Shown in pieces: positions 54,847-63,627 of a stretch of DNA of 64,000 bases; position 1 is the stretch's first letter, and each line of letters opens with the position of its first letter. The stretch is taken from contig NZ_OBQC01000001.1 in the NCBI RefSeq assembly GCF_900220965.1, positions 124,001-188,000 of the forward strand. The letters are read 5' to 3'. The notes beneath the pieces are model-generated. The model made no database searches and was not told the DNA's origin. It saw only the letters and a list, made by a program, of their open reading frames with translations. The position numbers and the translations under genes were made by a program. Origin of the DNA: Ureibacillus acetophenoni. GTDB lineage: Bacteria; Bacillota; Bacilli; Bacillales_A; Planococcaceae.

Positions 54847-56724
54847 ATGTCGAAAAGTAAAATATTCCTAATAATTACAGCATTCGTTTTTGTATTTGCA
54901 GTAGGCTTTGTCGGATTTTATGTTTACAAAAACTTAAAAGATCCAGTTGTTACCTCAGAGCCAATACCTTATGAGAAACCGGATGCAGTAAGTGAGTTTA
55001 ATGAAGAATACGATGTCATCGTAATTGGTGGAGAACCAGAAGGTGTAGCAGCTGCTGTTTCTGCTGCGAGAAATGGTGCGAAGACATTATTAATTGAAAG
55101 TCGTGCAGAGCTTGGTGGTTTATTTACATATGGAATGTTAAATTTCTTAGATATTCCACAAGGTGAAGATGGAAAATCAGTAAGCCGCGGGATATACGAA
55201 GAGTGGCATGCACTTGTTGGTGGCGGCAATGCTTTTGGAATTGAACAAGCAAAAGCTGCTTTTAAGAAGTTAGTTGATGAGGAAAAGAATCTTACATTAT
55301 CAGCGAATACTGAAGTGATGGAACCCATCATGGAAGGTAATACTGTGATTGGTGTAAAAGTAAAAAATGAACACGGTGAATTTAAAATTAGCGGGAAAGC
55401 GTTTATCGATGCTACACAAGATGCTGAATTTGCAGCAATGTCAAAGGTTCCATACTTTGTAGGTGGAGAAGACATTGGCATTAAAGACAAAAAGATGGCC
55501 GTTACGTTAATGATTCATTTAAATGATGTAAATTGGGACAGAGTAAGAGAAACAGCGAAGTCAGAAAAATTTGGTCCAGCTGAAGTAACAAATTCTGTTG
55601 CATGGGGATTCTCAGATTTACATTATGATTATCAACCAGTCGAAGAAAATACACGTTTACGTGGCTTAAACTTAGTGAAAATTGACAACGATTATTATAT
55701 TAACGCGTTACAAATTTTCGGAATTAATGGACTAGACTCAGAATCGAAAAAAGAAGCGATTGAAAAAGGGAAGCGTGAAACAGAGCATATTTTAGCTTAC
55801 TTACAAAAAGAATTCCCTGGCTTTGAAGATGCAAAAATTGCAAGTTTCCCAACAGAGTTATACGTACGTGAAACAAGACATATTTGGGCAGAATACCAAC
55901 TTTCAATGGCGGACGTTTGGACGAACCGAGATCATTGGGATAACATCGGTTACGGCGCTTATCCAGTAGATGTACAAGCACAAACACCACAAGATTATGG
56001 TTATGTTTTATCTGATCCTAAGCAATATGCAATTCCATTTAGATCGTTAGTACCAAAAGAAATTGAAGGCTTACTAGTTGTTGGTCGTTCGGCAGGATTT
56101 TCGTCTTTAGCTGCTGGTAGTGCTCGTGTCGTTCCAACAGGGATGGTTACTGGTGAAGCAGCAGGTGTTGCCGCAACGATTGCAATCGGTCACGATATCT
56201 CATTTAGAGAATTAAGTCAGGACGAAGGTCAAATCGAATATTTACGTACTTTATTAACTGAACAAGGTGCGTTTGTTGAACATAAAGAGTCAACTTATCC
56301 ATACCAAGGTGAATGGTTTGATGAATCAGTTCAAACATTAATTAACTACGGACTTGTAGTTGGTGGATATACAAATGATTTAAGAGTAGATGAAGCGTCT
56401 ACAAGACATAGTTTTATTAACATGCTAAAAGGTGCGATTGAACGTGCAAATCCGGGAATTGATGATGCATTCGGTACGAAGTTAACGGGAATCCATGCAA
56501 CTGAATTCGCGAAAGAGAACGGACCTCTGATGCTTGAAGATGTGACAGCAGTTCTAACAGAGTTATTTATTGAAAACGCGGGCACGCCAAGCTGGCAAGG
56601 CTTAATCGATGCGAACATTATTAGTGCGGACGTTGCTTCAAATATCTCTTCAGATAATCATGAACTAACATTCAAAGAAATGTACGCAATCTGCGCGGAA
56701 GTTATTGAGTATGTGAAACAATAG
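54847..56724 (+). CDS. Membrane-anchored FAD-dependent oxidoreductase
   Basis: 625 residues from MSKSKIFLII, with GGAGG six bases before ATG 54847. One N-terminal membrane helix (IITAFVFVFAVGFVGFYVY) places the enzyme outside or at the membrane. The FAD-binding motif is DVIVIGGEPEGVAAAVSAAR: the second conserved glycine of GxGxxG is Glu. LIESRAELGG follows. The fold matches the FAD_oxidored family, including SLVPKEIEGLLVVGRSAGFS near the end of the domain. The last 150 residues are helical, and GLVVGGYTNDLRVDEAST looks like an eroded SLH repeat. Substrate and electron partner are unknown. Confidence 0.75.
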   Translation: MSKSKIFLIITAFVFVFAVGFVGFYVYKNLKDPVVTSEPIPYEKPDAVSEFNEEYDVIVIGGEPEGVAAAVSAARNGAKTLLIESRAELGGLFTYGMLNFLDIPQGEDGKSVSRGIYEEWHALVGGGNAFGIEQAKAAFKKLVDEEKNLTLSANTEVMEPIMEGNTVIGVKVKNEHGEFKISGKAFIDATQDAEFAAMSKVPYFVGGEDIGIKDKKMAVTLMIHLNDVNWDRVRETAKSEKFGPAEVTNSVAWGFSDLHYDYQPVEENTRLRGLNLVKIDNDYYINALQIFGINGLDSESKKEAIEKGKRETEHILAYLQKEFPGFEDAKIASFPTELYVRETRHIWAEYQLSMADVWTNRDHWDNIGYGAYPVDVQAQTPQDYGYVLSDPKQYAIPFRSLVPKEIEGLLVVGRSAGFSSLAAGSARVVPTGMVTGEAAGVAATIAIGHDISFRELSQDEGQIEYLRTLLTEQGAFVEHKESTYPYQGEWFDESVQTLINYGLVVGGYTNDLRVDEASTRHSFINMLKGAIERANPGIDDAFGTKLTGIHATEFAKENGPLMLEDVTAVLTELFIENAGTPSWQGLIDANIISADVASNISSDNHELTFKEMYAICAEVIEYVKQ

Positions 56725-56738
56725 TAATTATGGAAGAG

Positions 56739-56768
56739 CCACAAATCGTGATGATTTGTGGTTTTTTT
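56739..56768 (+). terminator. Terminator of the FAD oxidoreductase gene
   Basis: CCACAAATC pairs with GATTTGTGG and is followed by seven Ts. Confidence 0.8.
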
Positions 56769-56799
56769 GTGGAGATTAGATGTGATGCATTTTTTAAGC

Positions 56800-57340
56800 G
56801 TTCAATAGGACAAAACGGAGATAAAATCAAAAGAAGTGTCTTATATAGGCGTTCTAAAGGACAAAACAGAGGAGAATTCTAGAAGAAATGTCTTTTATAG
56901 GTGTTCTAAAGGACAAAACCGAGGTGAAATCTGAAAGAAATGTCTTTAATAAGCGTTCTAAAGGACAAAACGGAGATAAAATCTGAAAGAAATGTCTTTA
57001 ATAAGCGTTCTAAAGGACAAAACGGAGATAAAATCTGAAAGAAATGTCTTTAATAGGTGTTCTAAAGGACAAAACGGAGATAAAATCTGAAAGAAATGTC
57101 TTTAATAGGTGTTCTAAAGGACAAAACCAAGGTGAAATCTGAAAGAAATGTCTTTAATAAGCGTTCTAAAGGACAAAACGGAGATAAAATCTGAAAGAAA
57201 TGTCTTTAATGAGTGTTCTAAGGGACAGAACAGAGGAGAATTCTAGAAGAAGTGTCCTTTATAGGTGTTCTAAAGGACAAAACTGAGGTGAAATCTGAAA
57301 GAAATGTCTTTAATAAGCGCTCTAAAGGATAAAACATGGA
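56800..57340. repeat. 52-bp tandem array, eleven copies
   Basis: GGACAAAAC-type cores at 56808, 56859, 56911, 56963, 57015, 57067, 57119, 57171, 57223, 57275 and 57327: one step of 51, then nine of exactly 52. Each unit contains TAAAGGACA and, about 20 bp before it, the inverted word TGTCTTTA. The array fills a gap between converging genes. Confidence 0.95.
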
Positions 57341-57425
57341 AGAAATCTAGAACAAATGTCTTCTAAGACTAGTTGTTTTGAAGAAATTGGTTTCACCTAG
57401 TACCGAATTTCGTAAAACTTCAAAG

Positions 57426-57456
57426 AAAAAAGTGCCTGCTAGTAGCAAGCACTTTC
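57426..57456 (-). terminator. Terminator of the LtaS-type gene
   Basis: AAAGTGCTTGCT pairs with AGCAGGCACTTT and is followed by Ts on the minus strand. Confidence 0.75.
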
Positions 57457-57467
57457 ACTTCAACAAC

Positions 57468-59360
57468 CTAATTCCGCTCCAACATCTCCGAATGCTCACG
57501 CTTCGGTAAACTATTCATATACAAATCAGAATACTTCATGAGCTTTAAGATTCGATCATAATCTTCTTCAAAAGCTGAGTAGTCTCTAATTCGTCCATTA
57601 GTATAAACATCATAAGCATCTCCATCCTCAAACTCTTCTTTTGGTTTAAAGGATATTTCGTTATTAAAGAAGGAACCGATTGGCATGTAATATCGCATTC
57701 CCAATAAATTATCAGGATGGTTAACTAAATCCTGTCCGAAGTGAACAAAGTTATCTAATGATAAGTTCAACATGTTCGCCACGGTTGGTAGAATATCAAT
57801 TTGACCACCAATTGTATTAATGATTTCACCATAGGATTGATCTCCTACGGCTACAATAAACGGAATGTTAAATTGATCGTGGTAATGATATTCATGTCCA
57901 ATTAAATCATTTAACAGACTTATGTCATTTTCTGTTACGCTCGTAGGATGTAATCCAAAGTGATCGCCGTAAACAATCAAGATTGTATCTTCCCACATGC
58001 CTTCATCTTTTAAATCCTGAACAAACTTTCCTAAAGCAAAGTCTGCGTAGTTCACAGATTTCAAGTAATTTCCAACAATACTACCATCAAATTTAGATGG
58101 AAGGGTAATTACTTCTTTTGTATCTGGAATTTTAAATGGATGATGACTTGATAAAGTAACAAATTGGCCATAAAAGTTTTGGCCTTGTTCATGCATCTTT
58201 TTCAATTCCGGTACTAGTTTTGAGTATAGAACTTCGTCAGAAGGTCCGATGCTAATGACATCTTCTTGGCCAAAGAACTTAATATCATAGTATTTATCAA
58301 AGCCTAACGCCGGATATAAATTTTCCCGGTTCCAAAACGATACATCGTTTGCGTGAGCAGTGAAGCTCGTATAGCCTAGCTTATTCAACAGTTTTGGTAA
58401 ACTTGGGATAGCCCGATCTGAGAAAGATTCAGATGTCGCTGTCCAAGCATTTGGATATAGTGATGTGTTAAAGATAAATTCAGCATCTGACGTATTTCCA
58501 GGTCCGATTTGCTGATAAACATTCGGGAAGTAAATACTATCTTTTAATAATTCATTTAAGTATGGCGTTACTTCTTGGCCATCGATCTCTAAACCAATCG
58601 TGAAGTCCTGTAATGCCTCCACTTGAACAGAAATGACATTTTTTCCTTCCGCAATCCCTGCAAATTTTAATTGCTCCTCAGGAATAACAGAAACTTCTTT
58701 TAAATCCGCAATCGAATCCGGCAACATAGCAAGTTCATCCGGTGTCAATGAATTTTGATTTGCATTTTTATTAATCACTGCAAACACTTGATAGTTAAAA
58801 ATCCCTTGCTTTTCTGCTGCAATGACAGAATCCGCAATCTGTTCACCTTTGTGCATCAATAAGTTTGTGCTAATTAATGCTATCCCAACTATAATCGTTC
58901 CGAGAATAAATTTAATGCTTTTATTACCGTCGTTAAGTTGAGAAAATCTCTTTTTCACAAAAACAAAAACGATTAAAAGTAAAAAGTCTATAAATAAAAG
59001 CAAATAAATCGGATTAAATAATGAAAGAACACTTTCTTGAACCGTACCTACTTGATTGATAAGACCAAAGGCGTAAACTGTCGCAATATAGCCATAGTAG
59101 TTTTTATAAAGTATGACAGCCAGCAATAAAATCGATACAATCAAATCGATTATGACATACAGAATAAACTTAACTCTTTCTGATTTCATTAACTCAATTA
59201 ATCCAAAAATAATTAAGAAATACCCAATCTCAACGAAAAACGTTTGAAATATATTAAAACTATCAAATAATAGGATCCTTACAAAGAATAGTTTTAAAAG
59301 GAAAATAATTGAGAAAATAAAAAAAAGGTGATGTTTCTTTAAACTATTAATGAATGACAA
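57468..59360 (-). CDS. LtaS-type sulfatase-fold glycerophosphate transferase
   Basis: 630 residues from TTG 59360, with GAGGTGA six bases upstream. Five membrane helices occupy residues 1-165. The extracellular sulfatase-like domain has the metal ligand Glu248 (ISVQVEALQ) and the catalytic Thr290 (QQIGPGNTSDAEF), with YGDHFGLHP near the end. This is the arrangement of lipoteichoic acid synthases and their primases. It polymerises or primes glycerol phosphate on the outer membrane face. Which role cannot be told from sequence. It is monocistronic and is preceded by a 500-base AT-rich gap. Confidence 0.9.
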   Translation of the reverse strand: MSFINSLKKHHLFFIFSIIFLLKLFFVRILLFDSFNIFQTFFVEIGYFLIIFGLIELMKSERVKFILYVIIDLIVSILLLAVILYKNYYGYIATVYAFGLINQVGTVQESVLSLFNPIYLLLFIDFLLLIVFVFVKKRFSQLNDGNKSIKFILGTIIVGIALISTNLLMHKGEQIADSVIAAEKQGIFNYQVFAVINKNANQNSLTPDELAMLPDSIADLKEVSVIPEEQLKFAGIAEGKNVISVQVEALQDFTIGLEIDGQEVTPYLNELLKDSIYFPNVYQQIGPGNTSDAEFIFNTSLYPNAWTATSESFSDRAIPSLPKLLNKLGYTSFTAHANDVSFWNRENLYPALGFDKYYDIKFFGQEDVISIGPSDEVLYSKLVPELKKMHEQGQNFYGQFVTLSSHHPFKIPDTKEVITLPSKFDGSIVGNYLKSVNYADFALGKFVQDLKDEGMWEDTILIVYGDHFGLHPTSVTENDISLLNDLIGHEYHYHDQFNIPFIVAVGDQSYGEIINTIGGQIDILPTVANMLNLSLDNFVHFGQDLVNHPDNLLGMRYYMPIGSFFNNEISFKPKEEFEDGDAYDVYTNGRIRDYSAFEEDYDRILKLMKYSDLYMNSLPKREHSEMLERN

Positions 59361-59862
59361 ATATATTCACCTCATGTATTGTAAATATTCAGTTAAAAAT
59401 ATTAAGTACATATTAACTTAATTTTAGTAGTTTGTAAATTTGGGAATCACTTTGCTCGATAATGCTAATTATTTAATTTTCAATTAGTGAAATGGTAGAA
59501 TGAATTAATTGTGTTTTCAGAAAAATATTCTCAAGAGAAACATCATATCAAACACGAATAAATTACCTATTACAAATTACCTATAAGACTGTAATTATTT
59601 ATGATCGATATAAATCAAAGAACTCATATATTTTATAAATAACGCTTCGGAATAAATTTAATATGAGCCTACTAGCGTGTTTTGTGAATAGCTTTTGTTC
59701 TTTTTATGAGAAAAATACTATAATTATGTGCAGTGTTTGTCGATTATGTAAAATATTCCTTTTTCCTAGGCATATTTTTAGATTTTATAAAATCATAGGG
59801 TATAATATACTTATTATTATAGAAAAATAAGAGATACATATTTTTTAATAAGGCGGGAAATT
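59361..59862. other. Divergent intergenic region
   Basis: AT-rich promoter region between the LtaS-type gene and the TetR gene. I see no gene, phased array or clear operator. Confidence 0.5.
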
Positions 59863-60453
59863 ATGGCTAGAGGAAGAAAAGTGAATTCAAGTGGCGAAAG
59901 AAGTATGAAGCTCTTAAGGGAAAAAGCAATTGAACTATTTTCTGAGAATGGATATTTCCAAACGAAAATTAGTGATATTGTTAAGGCTGCACATGTAACA
60001 CAGCCAACATACTATTTATACTTTGAAAGTAAAGAGGCATTATATAAAGATCTTTTAAAGGAATTTCATACAAATCTTGAACAAATTATTGACGAAACAG
60101 TGAGCGAGTATCAACAGCTTCAAGATAGTAAGCAAACGTTTCAAGTAATTTTATCTAGACTATTTACTTATTTTGCTACTAACCCACATTTGGCGAAAAT
60201 TGGGTTAAATGAATCGAATGTGGAATTTGTTACAGAAGTACTACCACAAAAATTTAAATCGATTTTAGAAAACGATTTAAAATCGTTACAAAAACAAGAT
60301 GTATCCATACACATCTTAATTCAAAGTTTAATAGGTTCAATAGAAAGATTAACACTATCTTCACTTCTACTAGAGAACACGAATCCTGAACAATTAGCTG
60401 AAGAGCTTGTGACAATTTATTTTGCAAAAGAAGACGCCGTTGTTACGGCTTAA
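59863..60453 (+). CDS. TetR/AcrR-family transcriptional regulator
   Basis: 196 residues, ATG 59863 after AAGGCGGG. The N-terminal helix-turn-helix reads AIELFSENGYFQTKISDIVK, then AAHVTQPTYYLYFESKEALY, a textbook TetR domain. The C-terminal ligand domain is helical and unassigned. It ends at a bidirectional terminator shared with the protease gene. No efflux or lipid gene is adjacent, so its target is unknown; the divergent LtaS-type gene is the nearest candidate. Confidence 0.9.
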   Translation: MARGRKVNSSGERSMKLLREKAIELFSENGYFQTKISDIVKAAHVTQPTYYLYFESKEALYKDLLKEFHTNLEQIIDETVSEYQQLQDSKQTFQVILSRLFTYFATNPHLAKIGLNESNVEFVTEVLPQKFKSILENDLKSLQKQDVSIHILIQSLIGSIERLTLSSLLLENTNPEQLAEELVTIYFAKEDAVVTA

Positions 60454-60460
60454 TAAAAGA

Positions 60461-60522
60461 AAACCTGCTAGAGTATCATCTACCAACAATGAAGGTAGAT
60501 TAAATTTCTAGCAGGTTTTTAC
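60461..60522. terminator. Bidirectional terminator
   Basis: AAACCTGCTAGA pairs with TCTAGCAGGTTT, and ATCTACC with GGTAGAT inside. Confidence 0.75.
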
Positions 60523-60550
60523 TATTTACATAGTGTAAATATATTCAACA

Positions 60551-61939
60551 TTAATTACCATTATTCGATTGAACTGTTGTCTTTAAATAGTAACCACTCT
60601 TCAAGTTTCTTCCATCCGTATCTTGGATTGTAGGATGGATTAATAAAATATATTGTGAACCAGGTTGTAGTGGATTTTTTGGGGTAACGACAATATGCTT
60701 ACCATCCTCACTTAGTGTAGGTGTAATCTCTACTGGATCCCCACCTAATTTAACTAGTTCAATTGCATTCGGATCATTAGGCAGTTGGACTGGTTTGGTA
60801 AAGTTAATAGTAAACTTTTTAGTTGTCGGCACGTTTAATAAATCATTAAGTTTCGCGTAACCTTGCAAATGTTCCACAATACTATCATAGTGCGCTAAGT
60901 AAACAGGATTTGATTCGGTAAGTTTGTGTGGTTTTACGCCAATATTATTTACAACAGTGTCGTTTGGACCGTAAAACTCACCAACAGTTAACTTTAAGTA
61001 ACTCCCATCACTTAGTTGATAGAATGATTGCATTGATCCTTTACCGTAAGTTTGTTCACCGTAAAGAATGCCTGCATTTTGATCAAGTAATGCAGCTGCT
61101 GTCATTTCTGAAGCACTTGCGCTAAATCGATTTACTAGCACTCTAGTATTCTCTGGGAATTGAATAGCTTGATATGAAGCTGGTGCTGTATATATACCTT
61201 CAGAAATTCTTAGTTTATAGGCATTTTTTGCCCCAGGGAATAATCCGATAATATCTTCTGCTGTAGAAACATAGCCCCCGCCGTTATTTTGTAAATCTAA
61301 TATAAATGAAGTAGCACCTTTTGAAACTAAAGATTGATAGGCTTCTTTTACCTCTGAAACTCCATTTGAACTATAGGAATTGAGTTGGATATACCCAACA
61401 TTTCCATATAATAATTTAGTAGAAACATTTTCAACTGAAAAAGGCTTTCTCGGAATGGTAACATTTTTTGTAGTTCCATCTTTTTTTAATAGAGTCAAAG
61501 AAACAATCGTACCTTCTGCTCCAGTTATTAAAGATGAGGCATGTTCTATAGTCAAATCTTTTGTAGGTTGCCCATTGACCTCAGTTATAATATCCCCAAC
61601 TTCAACCTCTCCACCTTTAGATGCACTTCCATTTTTAACTACATCTAAAATTAAAATCCCTTTTTCATGCTTTTCAATAACAACCCCAATTCCGACTGTC
61701 GTATTATCTATTGAATTTACAAAGGATTCATATTCTTCTTTTGTAAAGTAAGTGGAGTGTGGATCTAACATCTCCATCATTTCACTAATAGACGTGGCAG
61801 TCTCTAAGTTGCCGTTAATTTCCCCAACATAGTCATTTTCTATAATTGTTTTAACTTCATCGAGTGTTGCTGCGTAAGTATGTAGTGGCAACAACAATAT
61901 GAAAAACGCTATGAAAAGAGAAGGAAAGACTTTCTTCAT
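60551..61939 (-). CDS. S41 C-terminal processing protease with PDZ domain (CtpA-like)
   Basis: 462 residues, ATG 61939 after GAGAGGTG, with a signal peptide (VFPSLFIAFFILLLPLHTYA). A PDZ domain (about 75-150) contains GIGVVIEKHEKGILILDV and GDIITEVNGQPT. The protease domain carries the Ser-Lys dyad: Ser275 in NRFSASASEM and Lys300 in GEQTYGKGSMQ, 25 residues apart as in CtpA and Prc. After residue 340 there is an extra beta domain (VEITPTLSEDGKHIVVTP) like the Ig-like domains of surface proteins. It should cleave C-termini of exported proteins. Confidence 0.92.
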   Translation of the reverse strand: MKKVFPSLFIAFFILLLPLHTYAATLDEVKTIIENDYVGEINGNLETATSISEMMEMLDPHSTYFTKEEYESFVNSIDNTTVGIGVVIEKHEKGILILDVVKNGSASKGGEVEVGDIITEVNGQPTKDLTIEHASSLITGAEGTIVSLTLLKKDGTTKNVTIPRKPFSVENVSTKLLYGNVGYIQLNSYSSNGVSEVKEAYQSLVSKGATSFILDLQNNGGGYVSTAEDIIGLFPGAKNAYKLRISEGIYTAPASYQAIQFPENTRVLVNRFSASASEMTAAALLDQNAGILYGEQTYGKGSMQSFYQLSDGSYLKLTVGEFYGPNDTVVNNIGVKPHKLTESNPVYLAHYDSIVEHLQGYAKLNDLLNVPTTKKFTINFTKPVQLPNDPNAIELVKLGGDPVEITPTLSEDGKHIVVTPKNPLQPGSQYILLIHPTIQDTDGRNLKSGYYLKTTVQSNNGN

Positions 61940-62192
61940 ATGTCAACACCTCTCAATCTTTGTACTAATATTATAGTCCTTTCACATTATTTTTGATAGA
62001 AATTAGAAATATATTTTAATTTGTCGATTTATCTGTTTAAATGAATAAAGGAGTTAATATTTGGAAAAATATCATAATTTACACAATTGAAATCTAATAG
62101 TATAAATTGAGTCATGCTTGTATATATTAGAGATAAATAGATTATGAGATACATAGTTTTAGTTTATAAATGCCCCAAAGAATAAGGATTTT

Positions 62193-63329
62193 ATGCGGAA
62201 AATATACCTGAGAGGAAGTTGCATTTTGAAAAAAATAGGTTCTTCTTTATTCGTTGTTCTATTCTTTGTATTTCAATTGTGTATGATCAATGCTTCAGCA
62301 GAAACTAAAAATGATTTGTGTAAACAAACTAATACTTCTAACGAATTTGAATTGATAAATGATATTTCTCTACATTTTTGGGGGACAAACCCTATTTTAA
62401 ATGTTGTCAATCAAGGGTATATGGAAGTCTATGAAGATGGTGAATTTCTACCAAATGAAATTATTACTAGGGGAGAAGCTGCTAAAGTAATTACGAAAGT
62501 ATTAGGAGTTTCATTAGATTCAGAATTCCAGTTAATTGCAGAGGATGTTTCAACTTCTCATTGTTATTTTAATGAAATAAGAAAACTGGCGGAACTAGGT
62601 ATTATCCAAAATGACGATTTGATTCGTCCAGATGAACCTTTAACTAGAGCAGAAGTAGCAGTTTTGATATCACGTGCCTTTCAAGTGGAAGTAGATCAGC
62701 AAAATAAATCGACGTTTAAAGATTACAAAGACTCTTTCTGGGCAAAGCATACGATCGAATCGTTAGCAGATGTAGACATCATCCAAGGAACATCAGCAAC
62801 TACGTATTCTCCAAATGATCACGTAACAAGAGCTCAATTAGCAACCTTCATAAGTAGAGCACAAGAGTTTAGTCATAAAGTGAATCATTTGGAAATTACT
62901 TACGATTATTTGTCTAAAGAGTATATCTCTACAAAAAATGAGTTCATTAACTGGGCTGATGAGGTAGTGCATTATGTCAATATTGAAAGAGAAAAATTTG
63001 GTGTGGCGCCACTGGAGCTAGATATGTTGTTAAATCAACTGGCGATTATTAAAGCGAAAGATATGGTTAAACGTCATTATTTTGAACACAAATCTCCTTA
63101 TTATGGCTACCCTTGGGATTTAGCGACTTTATTTGATTATGAATATACAAGTTTGGGTGAAAATATAGCTAGAAACTTCCAAGCGCCTAAAGATGTAGTA
63201 GATGCTTGGATGGAATCTCCTTCCCATCGTGAGAATATGTTAAGGGATAGTTATACAAACATTGGAGTCGGAATTACCAAAGATGACAATGGTAACTATT
63301 ATTGGGTTCAAATGTTTTCAAGTACGTAA
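62193..63329 (+). CDS. SLH-CAP surface protein, second copy
   Basis: 378 residues from ATG 62193, or 367 from TTG 62226, where AGAGGAAG lies seven bases upstream and the product starts with a cleaner signal peptide (KKIGSSLFVVLFFVFQL). Three SLH domains follow (ITRGEAAKVI, LTRAEVAVLI, VTRAQLATFI), the first eroded. The C-terminal CAP domain has YVNIEREKFGVAPLELDM, FEHKSPYYGYPWDL, GENIARNFQ and WMESPSHRENML. It has the same order as the protein at 16162, but sequence identity is moderate, so this is an old duplication. Cys residues in the SLH part are unusual for an exported bacillar protein. Confidence 0.9.
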   Translation: MRKIYLRGSCILKKIGSSLFVVLFFVFQLCMINASAETKNDLCKQTNTSNEFELINDISLHFWGTNPILNVVNQGYMEVYEDGEFLPNEIITRGEAAKVITKVLGVSLDSEFQLIAEDVSTSHCYFNEIRKLAELGIIQNDDLIRPDEPLTRAEVAVLISRAFQVEVDQQNKSTFKDYKDSFWAKHTIESLADVDIIQGTSATTYSPNDHVTRAQLATFISRAQEFSHKVNHLEITYDYLSKEYISTKNEFINWADEVVHYVNIEREKFGVAPLELDMLLNQLAIIKAKDMVKRHYFEHKSPYYGYPWDLATLFDYEYTSLGENIARNFQAPKDVVDAWMESPSHRENMLRDSYTNIGVGITKDDNGNYYWVQMFSST

Positions 63330-63482
63330 TAAGGAAACAACCGCTATTGCGCAATGTTTTATAAAATAAATTATTATCCTGTAGATATTCTTTCGAAATA
63401 ATGAATAATAAATGTAATATAGTAGCGCTATATGTTACAAAAGTATTACAAGATTGAAATATTTCTTCTAAAATTTTCTTAT

Positions 63483-63530
63483 AAAGTGCCGAATTTCTAG
63501 TATTACCAAGAAATTCGGCACTTTCTATTT
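63483..63530. terminator. Terminator of the SLH-CAP gene
   Basis: AAAGTGCCGAATTTCT pairs perfectly with AGAAATTCGGCACTTT. Confidence 0.85.
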
Positions 63531-63627
63531 TATAGTAAAAACGTTACATAATTGAAAAATAACTTCCAGGATTTTTATGATAATCTATTAATAGCTAAAG
63601 AGAGGTTACTGGAAGGAGTAGTTTAAT

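Noticed and set aside
54969..55490. 173-codon frame antisense to the FAD oxidoreductase gene
   Set aside because: Shadow frame produced by the coding bias of the real gene.
31864..57340. CRISPR arrays
   Set aside because: Words are short and imperfect, the gaps are 8-10 or about 30 bases and related to one another, and no cas gene is present.
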